Shown here one piece after another: positions 52,575-64,000 of a stretch of DNA of 64,000 nt. The DNA is from Gossypium raimondii. Taxonomy: Eukaryota; Streptophyta; Magnoliopsida; Malvales; Malvaceae. Where the stretch lies: contig NC_068569.1 of NCBI RefSeq assembly GCF_025698545.1, forward strand, positions 8,060,001-8,124,000, in the 5' to 3' direction. Within the stretch, counting starts at the first letter, position 1, and each line of letters opens with the position of its first letter. The notes under the pieces were generated by a model, which ran no database searches, was not told the DNA's origin, and saw only the letters and a program-made list of their open reading frames with translations. A program made the position numbers and the translations under genes.

Positions 52575-54979
52575 GGGTCTTTTATTTTAGCTAACAGAAC
52601 AACTGGTTTTTTCGAGTCTCAAGTCTCTTATCTACGCTGTCGTGTAAAATAACAAGTTAGCCCTCATTCAGCAACAAAATTACGTAAATACCACCCACAT
52701 CTACAATTGACAACATATCCAACTATTAATCCTCTGGACATCAACACGTTGACATTTTAGTTTTACAGCATTAACCAACACTGAACCCGAATTTTAACAA
52801 CAGAACCCCCCATAGCCATAGGTAACCCTGAAGTGTATCAACTTTGCTTGCTGTTTGATAAAGTTCATACTTCTTTGGTTTCAGTTTCTAGGCAAGGATA
52901 GCAATAACTCTATACTAAGCTGTTGCTGAATATTGCTTTTATGTTTCAACCAGTTCAAAACTTAATGTGCATTTAAGTGAAGGGCCACAAATTCTAGACA
53001 GCTATTCAATATACATCGGCCTAAAGCTTCAAGATGCATAGACAAAACGTGAAACTAGTCCCCGATTTGCACCCTGGAAAAATTGCAGGACTGGTTGAGA
53101 ATTACTCTACGAAGTTAATGCATCTAAATTTAATAAATGTCAACACCTCTAGACATAAATCGTTTTTAATTTTGACATTAACGGTGCACCTTTCTCTCAC
53201 CTACTGCTAAACCCCTATAGATTAAAATACTTATTCTGCCAGTAACATTGCCAACCAGCCCTTAATTGATTACAGGCGAGTAATTTTAAGCATAACCCTT
53301 ATGTGGGTTAGCTTCCATTCACCTACATTGGACAAGTGGCTTATATATTTAATGCATCCATGTTGGCAGAGAAAAAGGAGACTGGGCCTTGATATGAAAA
53401 TGTCGACCTACATTTGAATAGTAATATTACACATTTGGGAGGAGTTTGTTTTGATGCTTCAGTTCTGAGCTCTCTTCTATTGCAAAAATGAGTAGATTGC
53501 AGGACAGGATTTATGTTATCCGGTTGAACTGATAAATGCCCTGATGACAAACAATATTACACAGCGATCGATATTATTGGTATTAATGCAAGAGGCAAGC
53601 AACAATGAATACCAGAAGTTGGGAAGAAGCTTGAGGCAAACCCTGCCACCTATCACAGACAAAAACCAATAAAATCAGTGGTCTGTTTCTGAATATTTGA
53701 AAAATATTTCCGGAAAATAGATTAATTTAAAAAGAAAAAGAAAACTGATATCTTTAAGTATTTAGATGATTATAGTAAAATGTTTTGCATTTTCTACAAA
53801 ATTTCTTGAAATAATTTTTTAAAAGTTGATTTTATTAAAATAAATACAACATAAATATATTTAGTACAAAATATTCTAGTACCATTTCTTTTTGCATTCA
53901 AATTTGATTTTATAATAATTAATATCATATATATAAACTTAAAACAAATAATATCTAATTAAAACTTAATTTAAATTAAGTATATTATATATACAAGGGT
54001 GGATAGTGACATGTTAATTTAAATAAATATTCATATTTTATACTATAAAATATTTGTTATTAAATATTTATAAATAGTAATATATAATTATTATTAAAAT
54101 ATTAATATTAAATTTTTGATAATATATTAAGAATATTATTTAAAATGCAAAATTATTATATTAAAATAATAAATTATATTAATAATTAAATATGTATGTT
54201 TAATAAAATTAAACATTATAGCCAACAACTTTTGACCCAATAACAAGAGTATTATGTTTAATAATATTGAATATTATAATATTTGATATTAATATTTAAA
54301 TATTTTAAAAATTTAAGTAAAAAAATATTATTATTATATAATAACAGACTTCATTTAAATTAATTTTATATAAAATTAAAATGATTTATAAACGAGCTGT
54401 TTTTCAAAATATAACTTAAAATTTTAAAATCATAAATCATTTTGGTAAAATAAACACATTTATTATATTTATGGCTACTTAATGGGGATGTAGTAATAAT
54501 TGATTATTTGCATGCAATGAGCGTATATTGTCTAAGCCAAAGGAAGTGACTGAATTAAAATATATTACTGTTCTAAGATAGCGGTCCCTATGGAGATTAA
54601 AAAGTTTGAAGTAATGAAACAGTCTACATTTTGGTTTGATTATGTAATAAAAGAATCTCACGGACATCCCAATTTCTAAAGTAAAAAAAAGAAAGTACCC
54701 AACCAAACCCACCTCACCAACTCAGCATCACACCTCAATCTTCGAAACTAATGCAACGCCATAGCTGTGATGTCATTACCCTTCTTTATTTTGAGCTGCT
54801 CACGAGCCTATTTAATAAGATCACCCTTTGCCACTTTGTTTGCAACCATCTTTCGAAAGCCTTTTGCCATCATAAAAACACCCTGTCCAAACCTCTCCAA
54901 CTCACCCAAGGAAACCGAAGCATTACGAGAAGAACACAAAAGAACGGGAGAAACATTACGATCCCTCCTAATTCCAATA
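52575..54979. other. Intergenic DNA between divergent DnaJ-type and peptide genes
   Basis: The first few hundred bases are the promoter side of the DnaJ-type gene (minus). From about 53,700 the sequence becomes very AT-rich (to 54,480). The last 200 bases, including tatttaataag near 54808, could hold the promoter of the small peptide gene. No other gene was seen. Confidence 0.4.
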
Positions 54980-55276
54980 ATGTCTGCCACAAAATGTTGC
55001 ATCGTTTTCATCTGTCTCCTCTTGATGTTTTCTTCTTCTTGGGATGTTGCAATGGGTGGTCGGTACATCCCATCGAGTGTTCCGAGCACAATGAGGCCTG
55101 CATCCGTAGATTACGTGAAGATGAACCCTCAAGTACTACCGAATCACAAGCACAAGGTTTCCCATGAGAAGGAAGTAAAGAGTTGCATGCCAAAAGGGTT
55201 TCGCCGTTCATCAGCCCCAAGCCGCTATGTTAACTATCAAACTCTTGGTTCTTCTTGTGCTACAAAAGCGCACTGA
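54980..55276 (+). CDS. Small secreted peptide precursor, possible IDA-like motif
   Basis: Single exon of 98 aa. Residues 1-25 (KCCIVFICLLLMFSSSWDVA core) form a clear signal peptide with a hydrophobic core. The middle is low-complexity and basic. Near the C-terminus, PKGFRRSSAPSRYVN (71-85) resembles the PKGVPIPPSAPSKRHN motif of IDA/IDL abscission and defence peptides (shared PKG, SAPS, and an ending Asn), followed by the short tail YQTLGSSC. Other possible peptide families with an SAPS or SGPS core (PIP, CEP-like) fit less well. An in-frame ATG at 54770 would add 70 residues that do not look like a presequence, so 54980 is preferred. The order signal peptide, spacer and C-terminal motif is that of processed plant signalling peptides. 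Function is inferred. Confidence 0.6.
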   Translation: MSATKCCIVFICLLLMFSSSWDVAMGGRYIPSSVPSTMRPASVDYVKMNPQVLPNHKHKVSHEKEVKSCMPKGFRRSSAPSRYVNYQTLGSSCATKAH

Positions 55277-55839
55277 GCTGATCAGAAGCCTTTATCATGC
55301 CATATACTTTTGTCTGATTTTAAGAGAAATATGTATGTATAATAAGAGTTCGACTTGCATCATTATTATTATTAATTTTGAGGGACATAATGCTTGTGAG
55401 GGGGGAGGGAGGCATAATGCCTAAGTGTTTGAGCATATATGTATGTTGCCAACATATATATATTTTTGGCTGTCCTAGTTTTCTGCTTAAAGTAAATATT
55501 GGAGTGAGCTTATATGTACAAGGAGGTAGGTGTTTTAGTAATAAGATGGTTAAAGAATCTAAAATATATTAATTATGAGATTAATTAGTTCGAGTTTTTA
55601 TCCATTTATGAGATTTATTTATACACCTGTTAAGATCATACATGTAGCAATCTTACATAGAGAGAGCGCTTAACTAATAAAGAATGGTAGTTGGAAATAA
55701 TTGAAGGGCAGAAGAGGTTTGTTAACTTTGAGTAATCATCAGTAAAAAATAACCAATAATCGCATTCTTGTAATAGGACTATCGTCTCTAATTTGAAGTG
55801 TTAAATTACATGCAATAACTAGAAATGAGGAAAGTTGTT
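55277..55839. other. 3' flank of the peptide gene
   Basis: Probable 3' UTR and flank, AT-rich with a gaggggggaggga stretch near 55397. No gene. Confidence 0.4.
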
Positions 55840-56478
55840 AGGTTCGAAACTCGATTTGGAAAATGGGAGAATTTAGACAAATATATGAGGCCTGAAAAAA
55901 TAAATTTGAGTAAAATTTAAGGTCCGTTTTTTATATGAGTTAGACATTGGATAAGAGTTTTTTGTCCGAGCTCAGCCCGACTTAAAGTATTATGTTATAA
56001 AAAATAATTATAATAATTATATATGTTTATATTTATATTAAATCACTAACCCAACAACAATTAAATCAATTACTCAAAACCTAAATAAAAGTTACACAGC
56101 TAAATAATTCAACTCAAAATATAAAATTTTAAAATTATATTTAATACAATAAAATATTTATTTGTGTTTTAACATAATAAAACATTTATTATATTTATGG
56201 TAGTGTTTTCAATGTAAATAGCTTTTAATGTATTTTCAACGTGTTAGAAAATTTTTATTTTAGTCCCTTTTAGTACATTTAATGTATTATATTTAAAAAA
56301 AAATTAAATATGATCAGGCGATGAAGTTGAGTTTACCTTTTCTTAAAATGAATTAAACTTAGACTAAAATAAACTTATATTTAAAGTAGTACCAAGCCCA
56401 AATTTAAAAAATTAATCTAAATATTTTGTATAGGCCTGACCCAAACCTGATTAGACATTGCCCATGAGTTACCTCTAA
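55840..56478. repeat. Decayed family A MITE copy (probable)
   Basis: It contains gggagaatttagacaaatat and ttgtccgagctcagcccgac, then AT-rich core, then aggcctgacccaaacctgat and cccatgagttacctctaa at the right end. The order and spacing match the family A elements, while the text is more diverged than in the three better copies. Confidence 0.5.
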
Positions 56479-59400
56479 ATTAGTTTCCAAAACCCTGGAC
56501 TGTTGCAGAGTCTGAGCAAATGCTTGGTATTTGCGGATCATGGTCCTAGCTTAGGGGTGACAGCGCTCAGCCCTCTCAATTTTTAAAAATTTTAAATATA
56601 TATATATATAAAGAAAATAGTAGTGCTTGAGATTGATGCGTTTGAAGCTGTTAAACGACGATGTTGAGGTTGAAAATGGTAGTAGCTATTAAATGATATT
56701 CCCAGCTTCGACTTGCGCAGCACTAACACTTGTTGGAGCGAACTTCATTAATTGACTCCTCAAAAAGTGCAGCCTTAATCTCTGCTACTTCTTCCAAGGT
56801 CTTAGCCTTCTCTCTTCTTCTTCCTCTTTTCCGTCTCTATGTCCTGCAAATATTTCCAAATTAATTAAAAATGTTAATAGTTATAAAAAAAAGTTATTGA
56901 TAAGCCAAATATCATATTTACTGGACAATGTGCCGAAAGCCTGCAATGGAAGCACAGTAGCAGCATTTTAAAAGACACGAGGAAAGGAGGCAGCAATCAT
57001 AAATTTTAAAACCTAAGCACAACAATAACACAGTTTCATGTGTTAACCTTTTCAATCTTCTCTCTCATCGCATCATTTTATTTTATTTTCGTTTTCTACT
57101 ACAATTACTATAATGTAACAAATTAAGCAAACTAAAACTTTTACCTACACACAAACAACACCAGATGAACATTTCATTTGAAGGCGATTGAAGTTTTGCA
57201 TTTCAATTCTTACTTCTCAACTTCTCTATCTTTTATAAGTTTTTTTCCTTTTTTGGCAATGTTTTAAAAAAGTAAAACCATGATTTTTCCAAATCTTAAA
57301 TCTGGGATATGGTTAAACCTTGGGCATTTGACAATTGAGAAATCCCTTAACTTCAAGGGCTTGAATTTTTACCATCAGGAGCCCATTTTGAAGCCCAAAC
57401 TAGTAAGGGGAATTTGAATTCCAAATGTCTTTTCCTTTTTTTCTTATTTTATTTTATTTTTGAACAATGTCTTGCTCTTTTTGATAAAATACTTACAACT
57501 ACTTATAGTCTTTTTCAACCTATAAATGGGAGGATAATGCGATTCAACGCACTCGAACCCACGTCCTCTTATATTGTCAACAATGTCTGTGTCAATCGAC
57601 ATTTGATATCCAAATTTTAAGGAAAACATACCTTTTTTTTATATATATACATTTAAATGTAAAAAACGTATAAATCATTGAATTAATATGGTTAACTTAG
57701 CCGAATCAATATAATTTTTGAAATATTTGATATTTATTTTATTGATTAAGGTTGATGTTATTAATTAGATGGAACAAGGTTAGGAAGAAAACGTATGGAA
57801 ATCATGAGGCATGATGGTTACCTTTCAATTGCTAAAACTAAAAGAGCAAAACGGGGTATCATTTATCTTTACCATGAGTATTCATTACAGCGCAAGGATA
57901 TGAATCAAGTTTTGCCATGCCAACGCTCTCACCTCATTATTTCATTGTTACACTTATATGCTTGGCTCAATCCCTATATTTATATTTACTTATTTGAAAA
58001 TGGGATTTAAATTTATATGTTGTCTATAAATCACTTAATATTTTTTATTATTGACGTCAAAATTAAATCACTCAAGACAATTTTATGTTTCTCTAAGAAA
58101 TTTGAATATCAAAATATATTTGAATAAAAATAAAAGCATTCAATTCAATTTAACGAACAAAAAAATCTAAAAATATACAGTGGTTTAAAAATCTTGTTAA
58201 TGTCCATATTTAAAACAAGGTAAATGTAGGTAATTGAGTACAGTATTGTTGTCAATTGAGTTTAAGTGCACTGAACCTATAATGAAATTATTAAAAATAT
58301 ATATACTGAGTAAATGCATCGTTTTTTATTTTCTTTTTTTTTTTGTCATAAAAGTAGGCCCTCGGCATGTATTTTTTATTTTTATTTTGATTAAACAGGC
58401 TATGTTAACCGAGTTGTTTGGATAAAATTAGAGAAAGTATGCGACTAAAAAAACAATAATTAAGTGGCAATGATTTGTTGTATCAAACAAGTTAAAGGAA
58501 ATGCATATTGTTCATCATTACTCTTTTGTGTTTACAATCAATTCCCAATGGAATCATGAGGGGACACAACAAGGAATTGCTATTTCCTTGAATCACAAGC
58601 CAAATAATATTATTAATAACATGCACTTTGGTTAAATTTTGCTATTAATCCTTGTATTTTATAAAAAATATAGATTTAATCTTTGTACTCTTATTCGATT
58701 TTAGTCTTTGTACTTTTCGAATCGGTCACTTTAGTCTTTGTGTTTTTCAAAAGTTGAAATTTTAGTCCTAACCTAAATAGTAGCAATTAGATATGTTTGG
58801 TTAAATTTAATTGCTAGTTTTGCACTATGTGCACAATTATCGATTTAGCCCATTTTATCCAATTGGATCATTCTAAGTCCCTATACTTGTTGAATTTAAA
58901 AATTTAAGTCTTGATGCAAATGATAATAGTTAATTTACTAACTGAGTTGTTAACGAGTAATATGAGGAAATAATAAATTAACATGACATTACATTACATA
59001 TAACATAATATGTTTGACACATGATATTTTATAAACAACATAATTTTACTTTAAAAAAATTAATAGTTAATGCTAGAGGAGGAAAATATATGAACTAAAA
59101 ACAAAATGCTATTACTACTTAGCAATTATCAGCAGTGCCAGGCCATAAAGCTAAGCTCAAAATTACAACTTGGTTTGAACATTTCTCCAAGAAATAGTTT
59201 CATTTTGCCACAATCTGAATCAGGGCATGAACCGTGACATAAAAAGGTTGATTTGGGCCCAAAGTAAATCAATTAATATATGTTTTATATGTGGTGGGAT
59301 GTAAATTTAAATAATGGAAAATCAACTTAGTGTGGTGATGGCCACTGGAAATATATGTGATCCACATGTTGTGTATATCTCATTTAACATGGGCACCATC

Positions 59401-59900
59401 TTATCAACCTTATCAGTCAACATAAAGTAGGCATCCAGTTCATTATCCCGCCAAAAAATGGAATCCAAATATCTGATGGATACATCATACGAAAATATTC
59501 AGAAAATTTACTCACTAAATTGAAGTGTTCACAGTCTCTTCTCATATTTCATTAATAAAAATATAGAACTGTTATATTAGAACAGAGATGACCAATTAAA
59601 AGTGGATTCCAATTTAAAAAGAAAAAAGAGAGAGGGACAATATATGATGCTAAAGTCATGAAAGATGGAAGCGTATTCAAATGGCACAAACAAACATAAT
59701 TGATTTATTTCCCTCTTCAGAATAATAATAATAAAAGCGACGCTTGGAGAAAAAGAGTTCAGAGTTGACAGAGAGATGCCATGCAATGATTAACAAAGCA
59801 AAACCAGAAAATATTATATATCGATGTTTCCTTGTATGTAAAGATAACAAACTTGGGTCAAGTAATCTAGCAAACATTTGCCCAGTTTTTAGATTCTTTG
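56479..59900. other. AT-rich intergenic DNA upstream of the ABCG3-like gene
   Basis: No gene was recognised. A repeat with several tagtctttgtacttttcg-like strings lies at about 58624-58990; this type of sequence is common in dispersed plant repeats, but no ends were defined. TA-rich atattatatatcg at about 59811 could be a TATA region for ABCG3, with transcription from near 59850. Confidence 0.4.
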
Positions 59901-60008
59901 TTATTCAGGACCGAGGCCTTTTCCTTTTTATCTTACTCTTATCAGCGTCTTCACTATTTTCACATTCAACCCTCTCATATTGAAGTTCTTTCTCTTACTC
60001 AGATCCAG

Positions 60009-60788
60009 GTATGTCTCTTTCTTTCACTCCTCTTTAGCTTTTGCCTCCCCCTATTATTAATTTCTAATTTAGTTTGTTTCACATGGGAGCTTAGCTTATT
60101 TTGTCTGCTGTTGGGTTTTTAAGTTACTAAGAAGAGACAATAAATTTAAAGCTTTAAGGTTGTTTTTTAGTTGCTTATATGTAGTTCTGCATTAGTTTCA
60201 TCAATAATCAGTAATTGTACGAAGAAATGATGGTTTCTGTTCAAAGTTCTGATTTTTTTTTTCCCTAAAGCAGACAAAGTTATGGGTTTCCTTTAGTAAG
60301 TAGAAAGGTTTGTTTTTATGTTGAAGTTTTATTTTTTTTAGAGTATTTTCCTGCTTTATTTTGTTTTGTCAATGAAATGGAGCACCGGGTAGTTTGAGTT
60401 GCATCAGTGGACTGTATTTTGCTTTGATTTCCTGGCGAATTGATAAGGTTGATGTGGATTGGTGGGTTATCTGTAATTTTATGATGTTGGGTATTTTTTG
60501 TTTTATTTGTGTGCTTCATTGATTGCGTTTCATTTATTATCTCCATGAAAGTTCATATCCTGATTTTGTTTGAAAGGGTATGGACAATCCTTTGTTTTAT
60601 TAATCCCGCAATAATGAATACATGGTGTTTTAACTAGGAGTCGTGAAAGCATTCAAAGTGTGGATGGTTAAATATTGCCTGCAGTTTCAGATTGATGTGA
60701 TCCCTTAATTTCCTAAGTGAGGTTGTAGGAAGTTTCCAGTTCAATTGTAATTGCTGTTTCTACAATCTGAACTTTTGGAAATCTCTAG
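60009..60788 (+). other. Candidate 5' UTR intron of the ABCG3-like gene
   Basis: Sequence from about 59,850 to 60,008 looks like a leader ending gatccag/gtatgt, and ctctag at 60787-60788 precedes the coding start by eight bases (tggtgtaa). An intron in the 5' UTR fits the absence of coding signal between. The acceptor could also be upstream near 60,690 (tttcag). Inference only. Confidence 0.4.
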
Positions 60789-60796
60789 TGGTGTAA

Positions 60797-63700
60797 ATGG
60801 AAGAAATACAGTCTCAATCAGACCATTATAGGTCTTCATCTTCTTCAGCCAGTAGTCCTGCAAGTAGGGTGCCTGCATTTAATTTTTTCTATTTACGGAA
60901 ACCTGGTTCTCTCGGACAACCTATCTCATTTGAGGATTCACCTGAGTGGGAGGATACTGATGCTGATGTGAGAGTGGAGGAAGGAGGTGGTGACTCCATC
61001 AATGCTGCAACCACATCAGTGTCGCCATCTCTCTCAAAGCTCAATAGTGGGTCCCTGCCTTCACCACACCTGCCTGAGGGTGCAGCTGTTGCAAGAAAAA
61101 TTGCTGGTGCATCGGTTGCATGGAAAGACTTGACTGTTACTATAGAGGGGAAAAGGAAATATTCTGATAATGTTGTGAAGGGTTCAAATGGTTATGCATT
61201 ACCTGGTACAATGACTGTAATCATGGGTCCTGCAAAATCTGGGAAGTCCACACTCCTGAGGGCTATTGCAGGTCATGTTTCTTATGTTGGCTACTCGTTG
61301 AATGATGAGTTTTATTTTTTTATGTTGTTACCCCTTCTCTATTTCAGATGTTTATGACTGAAATTCTATTTTCTGTTGAGTTTAGGAAGATTACCTCCTG
61401 CAGCTAAAATGTATGGCGAAATATTCGTGAATGGGGCGAGAATGCACATGCCTTATGGTTCATATGTGAGTTTTAGTTGCATTTTCATGAAGGGTGAAAC
61501 TTTTACATGTTACTTTCGTTGCTTCCTACGGTCCTTAGGTTGACAGGGGTCAGTCTTTGATTGTAAAAGTGACTACTTAACATCTTTCTTGTCGAAATTG
61601 ATGTTCATTATTTATTTAGTTCGCCTCTAGTAAAAAAATTGCATTTGGCATTTTGGAATTATATTATGCCCAACTGGCCATACAGAAGTTGAAATATACC
61701 TGAAATTTCTAGACAAGTCTCAGTCCACTTTTGTATCATACATTATAGGAAAATCTCATTCTGTAAATACTCTTAACTCTTAAGTCATTAATCACTCCCA
61801 CTTAAGCCTCATGAGTTTGGATTCTATGATTTCCATGCTTTTGAGCTGTGCTAGTTTTAGTTATTTTCCTTCTAAAAGTTTATTCAATTTTAGTTGAACA
61901 GAAATTGCAAGGAACCATTCTGGGTTTTTTTTTTTTAAAAAAATAAAAATTGAAACATCCAATCTACAGGGATTTGTTGACTTGGAAACCACTCTAATTG
62001 GTTCACTCACAGTCCGGGAGTATCTATACTACTCTGCTGTGCTCCAACTTCCCGGATTTTTCAGTCAGAAAAAGAGTGTTGTAGAGGAAGCCATCCATGC
62101 CATGTCATTGGGTGACTTTGCGAACAAACTGATTGGTGGTCATTGTTTTATGAAAGGACTTCCTAGTGGTGAAAGAAGGCGTGTTGCTATTGCTCGGGAA
62201 CTTGTGATGAGGCCGCATATCTTATTTATAGATGAGCCTCTTTATCATCTTGATAGGTAGCTTATTTATTTATTGGTATTCTTAATTCAACTCTTAACAG
62301 TGTTTTACTTTTTTTTTCCCTGTCTCTTGCATGCTCTACAATGTTTTACTCTCTGATTGGCTTGCCATCTACTTTCCAGAAAATCAACATTATTTATGAT
62401 GTTATGATAATATTCTGTTTTATTCAGTGTCTCTGCCCTGTTGATGATGGTAACACTGAAGAAACTTACAAGCACAGGATGTACTCTCATTTTCACGCTT
62501 AATCAGAGCAGTACAGAAGTTTTTGGTCTCTTTGATCGTATCTGTCTGCTTTCAAATGGAAACACTTTGTTTTTTGGGGAAACATTAGCTTGCTTGCAGG
62601 TAATTAATAATATAATATGATTATTTTTGCTAATCCTGTCATTGTTTTGATGCTTATCAGTTGTGACTTCATCATGTAGGCATCATTTGATGAGGAAGAA
62701 AAGAAAGTCCATTTAAAGATAACATATAGCAAGTAAAATAAGATAGAATACGTTTATAAAGATTTGAATATATTATATATATTTTTAAACTTTTCATTTG
62801 AGTACCTGCTGTGGCTTCTGTTTATTCTAATTTATCTCCCTTTTTCTCAATGAAGCACTTCTCAAATGCTGGATTCCCTTGCCCAATAATGCAAAGTCCT
62901 TCTGATCACTTTCTCCGCGCCATAAATACAGATTTTGACAGGATCATTGCGATGTGCAAAAATTGGCAGGTATTTAATGATTCTCATTCTTCATATTGTA
63001 GTTCAAAGCCTTACTGCACTTGGAACAAGTAAAGCCCCAAAATAAAAGAGTATGAAAAATGTCTCAAACTTGGATCAGATCTCAAAAGCTGTTGGTCCAT
63101 GTTGGCTAGATGATAAATTAAGAGGATTAAAGTGCTTGTGAAGTGCATCATATTATTTTGTTTTACAACTATACTATATTTGGTACTACCACGAACTTGA
63201 CCTTGCCCATTATTTGTGGCTGCACCTTTTATGTCTTCTAAATTAGAAAAATTGTCAATGGCGAGTTTGATTCTACCAAAATGGAGGCCTTATCGATCTT
63301 GACTGTTTCTATGGTTTAATATTTTACATTTATCAATGGCTTCTAGTCTTTAATGTTGCTAATTTGGAGTAATTTACTAATAATATGAGCTGCTACATTG
63401 TGACAGGATGATAATGGAGACTTCTCAGCTGTGAACATGGATACTGCTGTTGCAATATGTACTCTTGAGGCAACATATAAATCGTCAGCTGATACTGCTG
63501 CAGTTGAAACTATGATACTGAGACTCACTGAGAAGGTACAATTTGTAGTCTTATATGTGTTGAAGTTGAACCACTTATAATTTCTCGGCCTTGACTAATA
63601 GGAAGCTTTAATTACCTGTATGACTACTTCTTATATGAGGCATTTGTTAGATTTGAAACTAATGATGCTCCCAAATCTTACTGTTTTGGTATACATAGAA

Positions 63701-64000
63701 GAAACAGTTTAATATACCTCATGTCCTCAAATTAAAGGTTAGCATGAGCAAAGGTAAGTGGATGACAGAGTGTAGCTGGCTGACATATATTTACCTTGTA
63801 TCTTAGCATTGTTCATGCATGACTTCCTCAAAGTTTTGTGGTGGCTATAGGCTAGCCTTTGCAATTTTCATTCACTTTTGTTGCATTCCACAGGAAGGGC
63901 CACTTCTCAAGAGCAAGGGCAAAGCTAGCAATGCCACACGAATTGCAGTATTGACTTGGAGATCATTACTAAACATGTCAAGGGAATTCAAATACTACTG
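60797..64000 (+). CDS. ABCG3: ABC transporter G family half-transporter, ABCG3-like (3' end outside the window)
   Basis: Seven exons are visible: 60797-61271, 61386-61465, 61970-62256, 62428-62599, 62856-62969, 63407-63535 and 63894 to the window end. They keep phase throughout and give the first 454 or so residues of a protein I expect to exceed 700. Residues 1-100 are a Ser/Pro-rich N-terminal region. The nucleotide-binding domain follows, with Walker A GPAKSGKST at 144-152, signature region GLPSGERRR at 248-256, Walker B ILFIDEP at 269-275 and D-loop YHLDS at 277-281. The transmembrane half lies beyond the window. ABCG half-transporters dimerise and move lipids, cutin or wax precursors or hormones; the substrate of ABCG3 is not known to me. 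The signature, Walker A and D-loop sequences are all atypical (see findings). By recalled order it corresponds to At2g28070. Confidence 0.92.

Noticed and set aside
54770-54979. A longer start for the peptide gene at the in-frame ATG 54770
   Set aside because: It would put 70 residues of mixed, charged sequence before a clean signal peptide. The internal ATG at 54980 gives a normal secreted precursor.

Overview
The window looks like nuclear DNA of a eudicot plant. It is AT-rich, genes have many short exons with GT/AG introns (two introns use GC donors), intergenic DNA is full of small inverted-repeat elements, and the proteins are plant-specific (plastid Cpn60 alpha, an LPA1-type kinase-like protein, an NRT2 nitrate transporter, an ABCG half-transporter, a P-class PPR protein) with a MIR172 gene. 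Protein flavour and the repeats suggest a Malvaceae genome, perhaps cotton, but that assignment is an inference. I found no bacterial, viral or CRISPR-like content.

Layout, left to right. (1) 2.3-5.5 kb, +: an organellar GET3/ArsA-type ATPase, 11 exons, 405 aa. (2) 6.1-9.8 kb, +: plastid chaperonin 60 alpha, 8 exons, 586 aa. (3) 9.8-19.1 kb: gene-poor, with a 642-bp hAT-like MITE bounded by a perfect 8-bp duplication and a decayed retrotransposon RNase H fragment. (4) 19.7-23.6 kb, +: an LPA1-like P-loop protein whose C-terminal exon appears to carry a one-base frameshift. (5) 24.4 kb, +: an isolated phase-0 exon-like segment of unknown origin. (6) 25.2-26.6 kb, -: an intronless PPR gene, convergent with LPA1. 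(7) 32.5 kb, -: a MIR172 hairpin. (8) 33-46 kb: long gene-poor stretch with several TIR elements. (9) 46.4-48.2 kb, +: an NRT2 high-affinity nitrate transporter, 3 exons, 530 aa. (10) 50.6-52.6 kb, -: a small four-exon membrane-anchored protein with DnaJ-type CxxC motifs, 163 aa. (11) 55.0-55.3 kb, +: a 98-aa secreted-peptide candidate with an IDA-like C-terminal motif. (12) 60.8 kb to the right edge, +: an ABCG3-like half-transporter, truncated by the window end.

These genes are not an operon or a single pathway; their grouping is positional. From memory, Arabidopsis carries CPN60A, a PPR gene, MIR172a and ABCG3 together on chromosome 2 (At2g280xx), and GET3C, an LPA1-like gene and NRT2.3/NRT2.4 together on chromosome 5 (At5g607xx). 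Here both sets are interleaved in one block, as expected if this window keeps an ancestral order that Arabidopsis split between duplicated segments.

Exon boundaries were deduced by eye from splice dinucleotides, reading phase and recalled family sequences. All multi-exon models given here keep phase throughout, except for the LPA1 C-terminus as noted. No searches were run.
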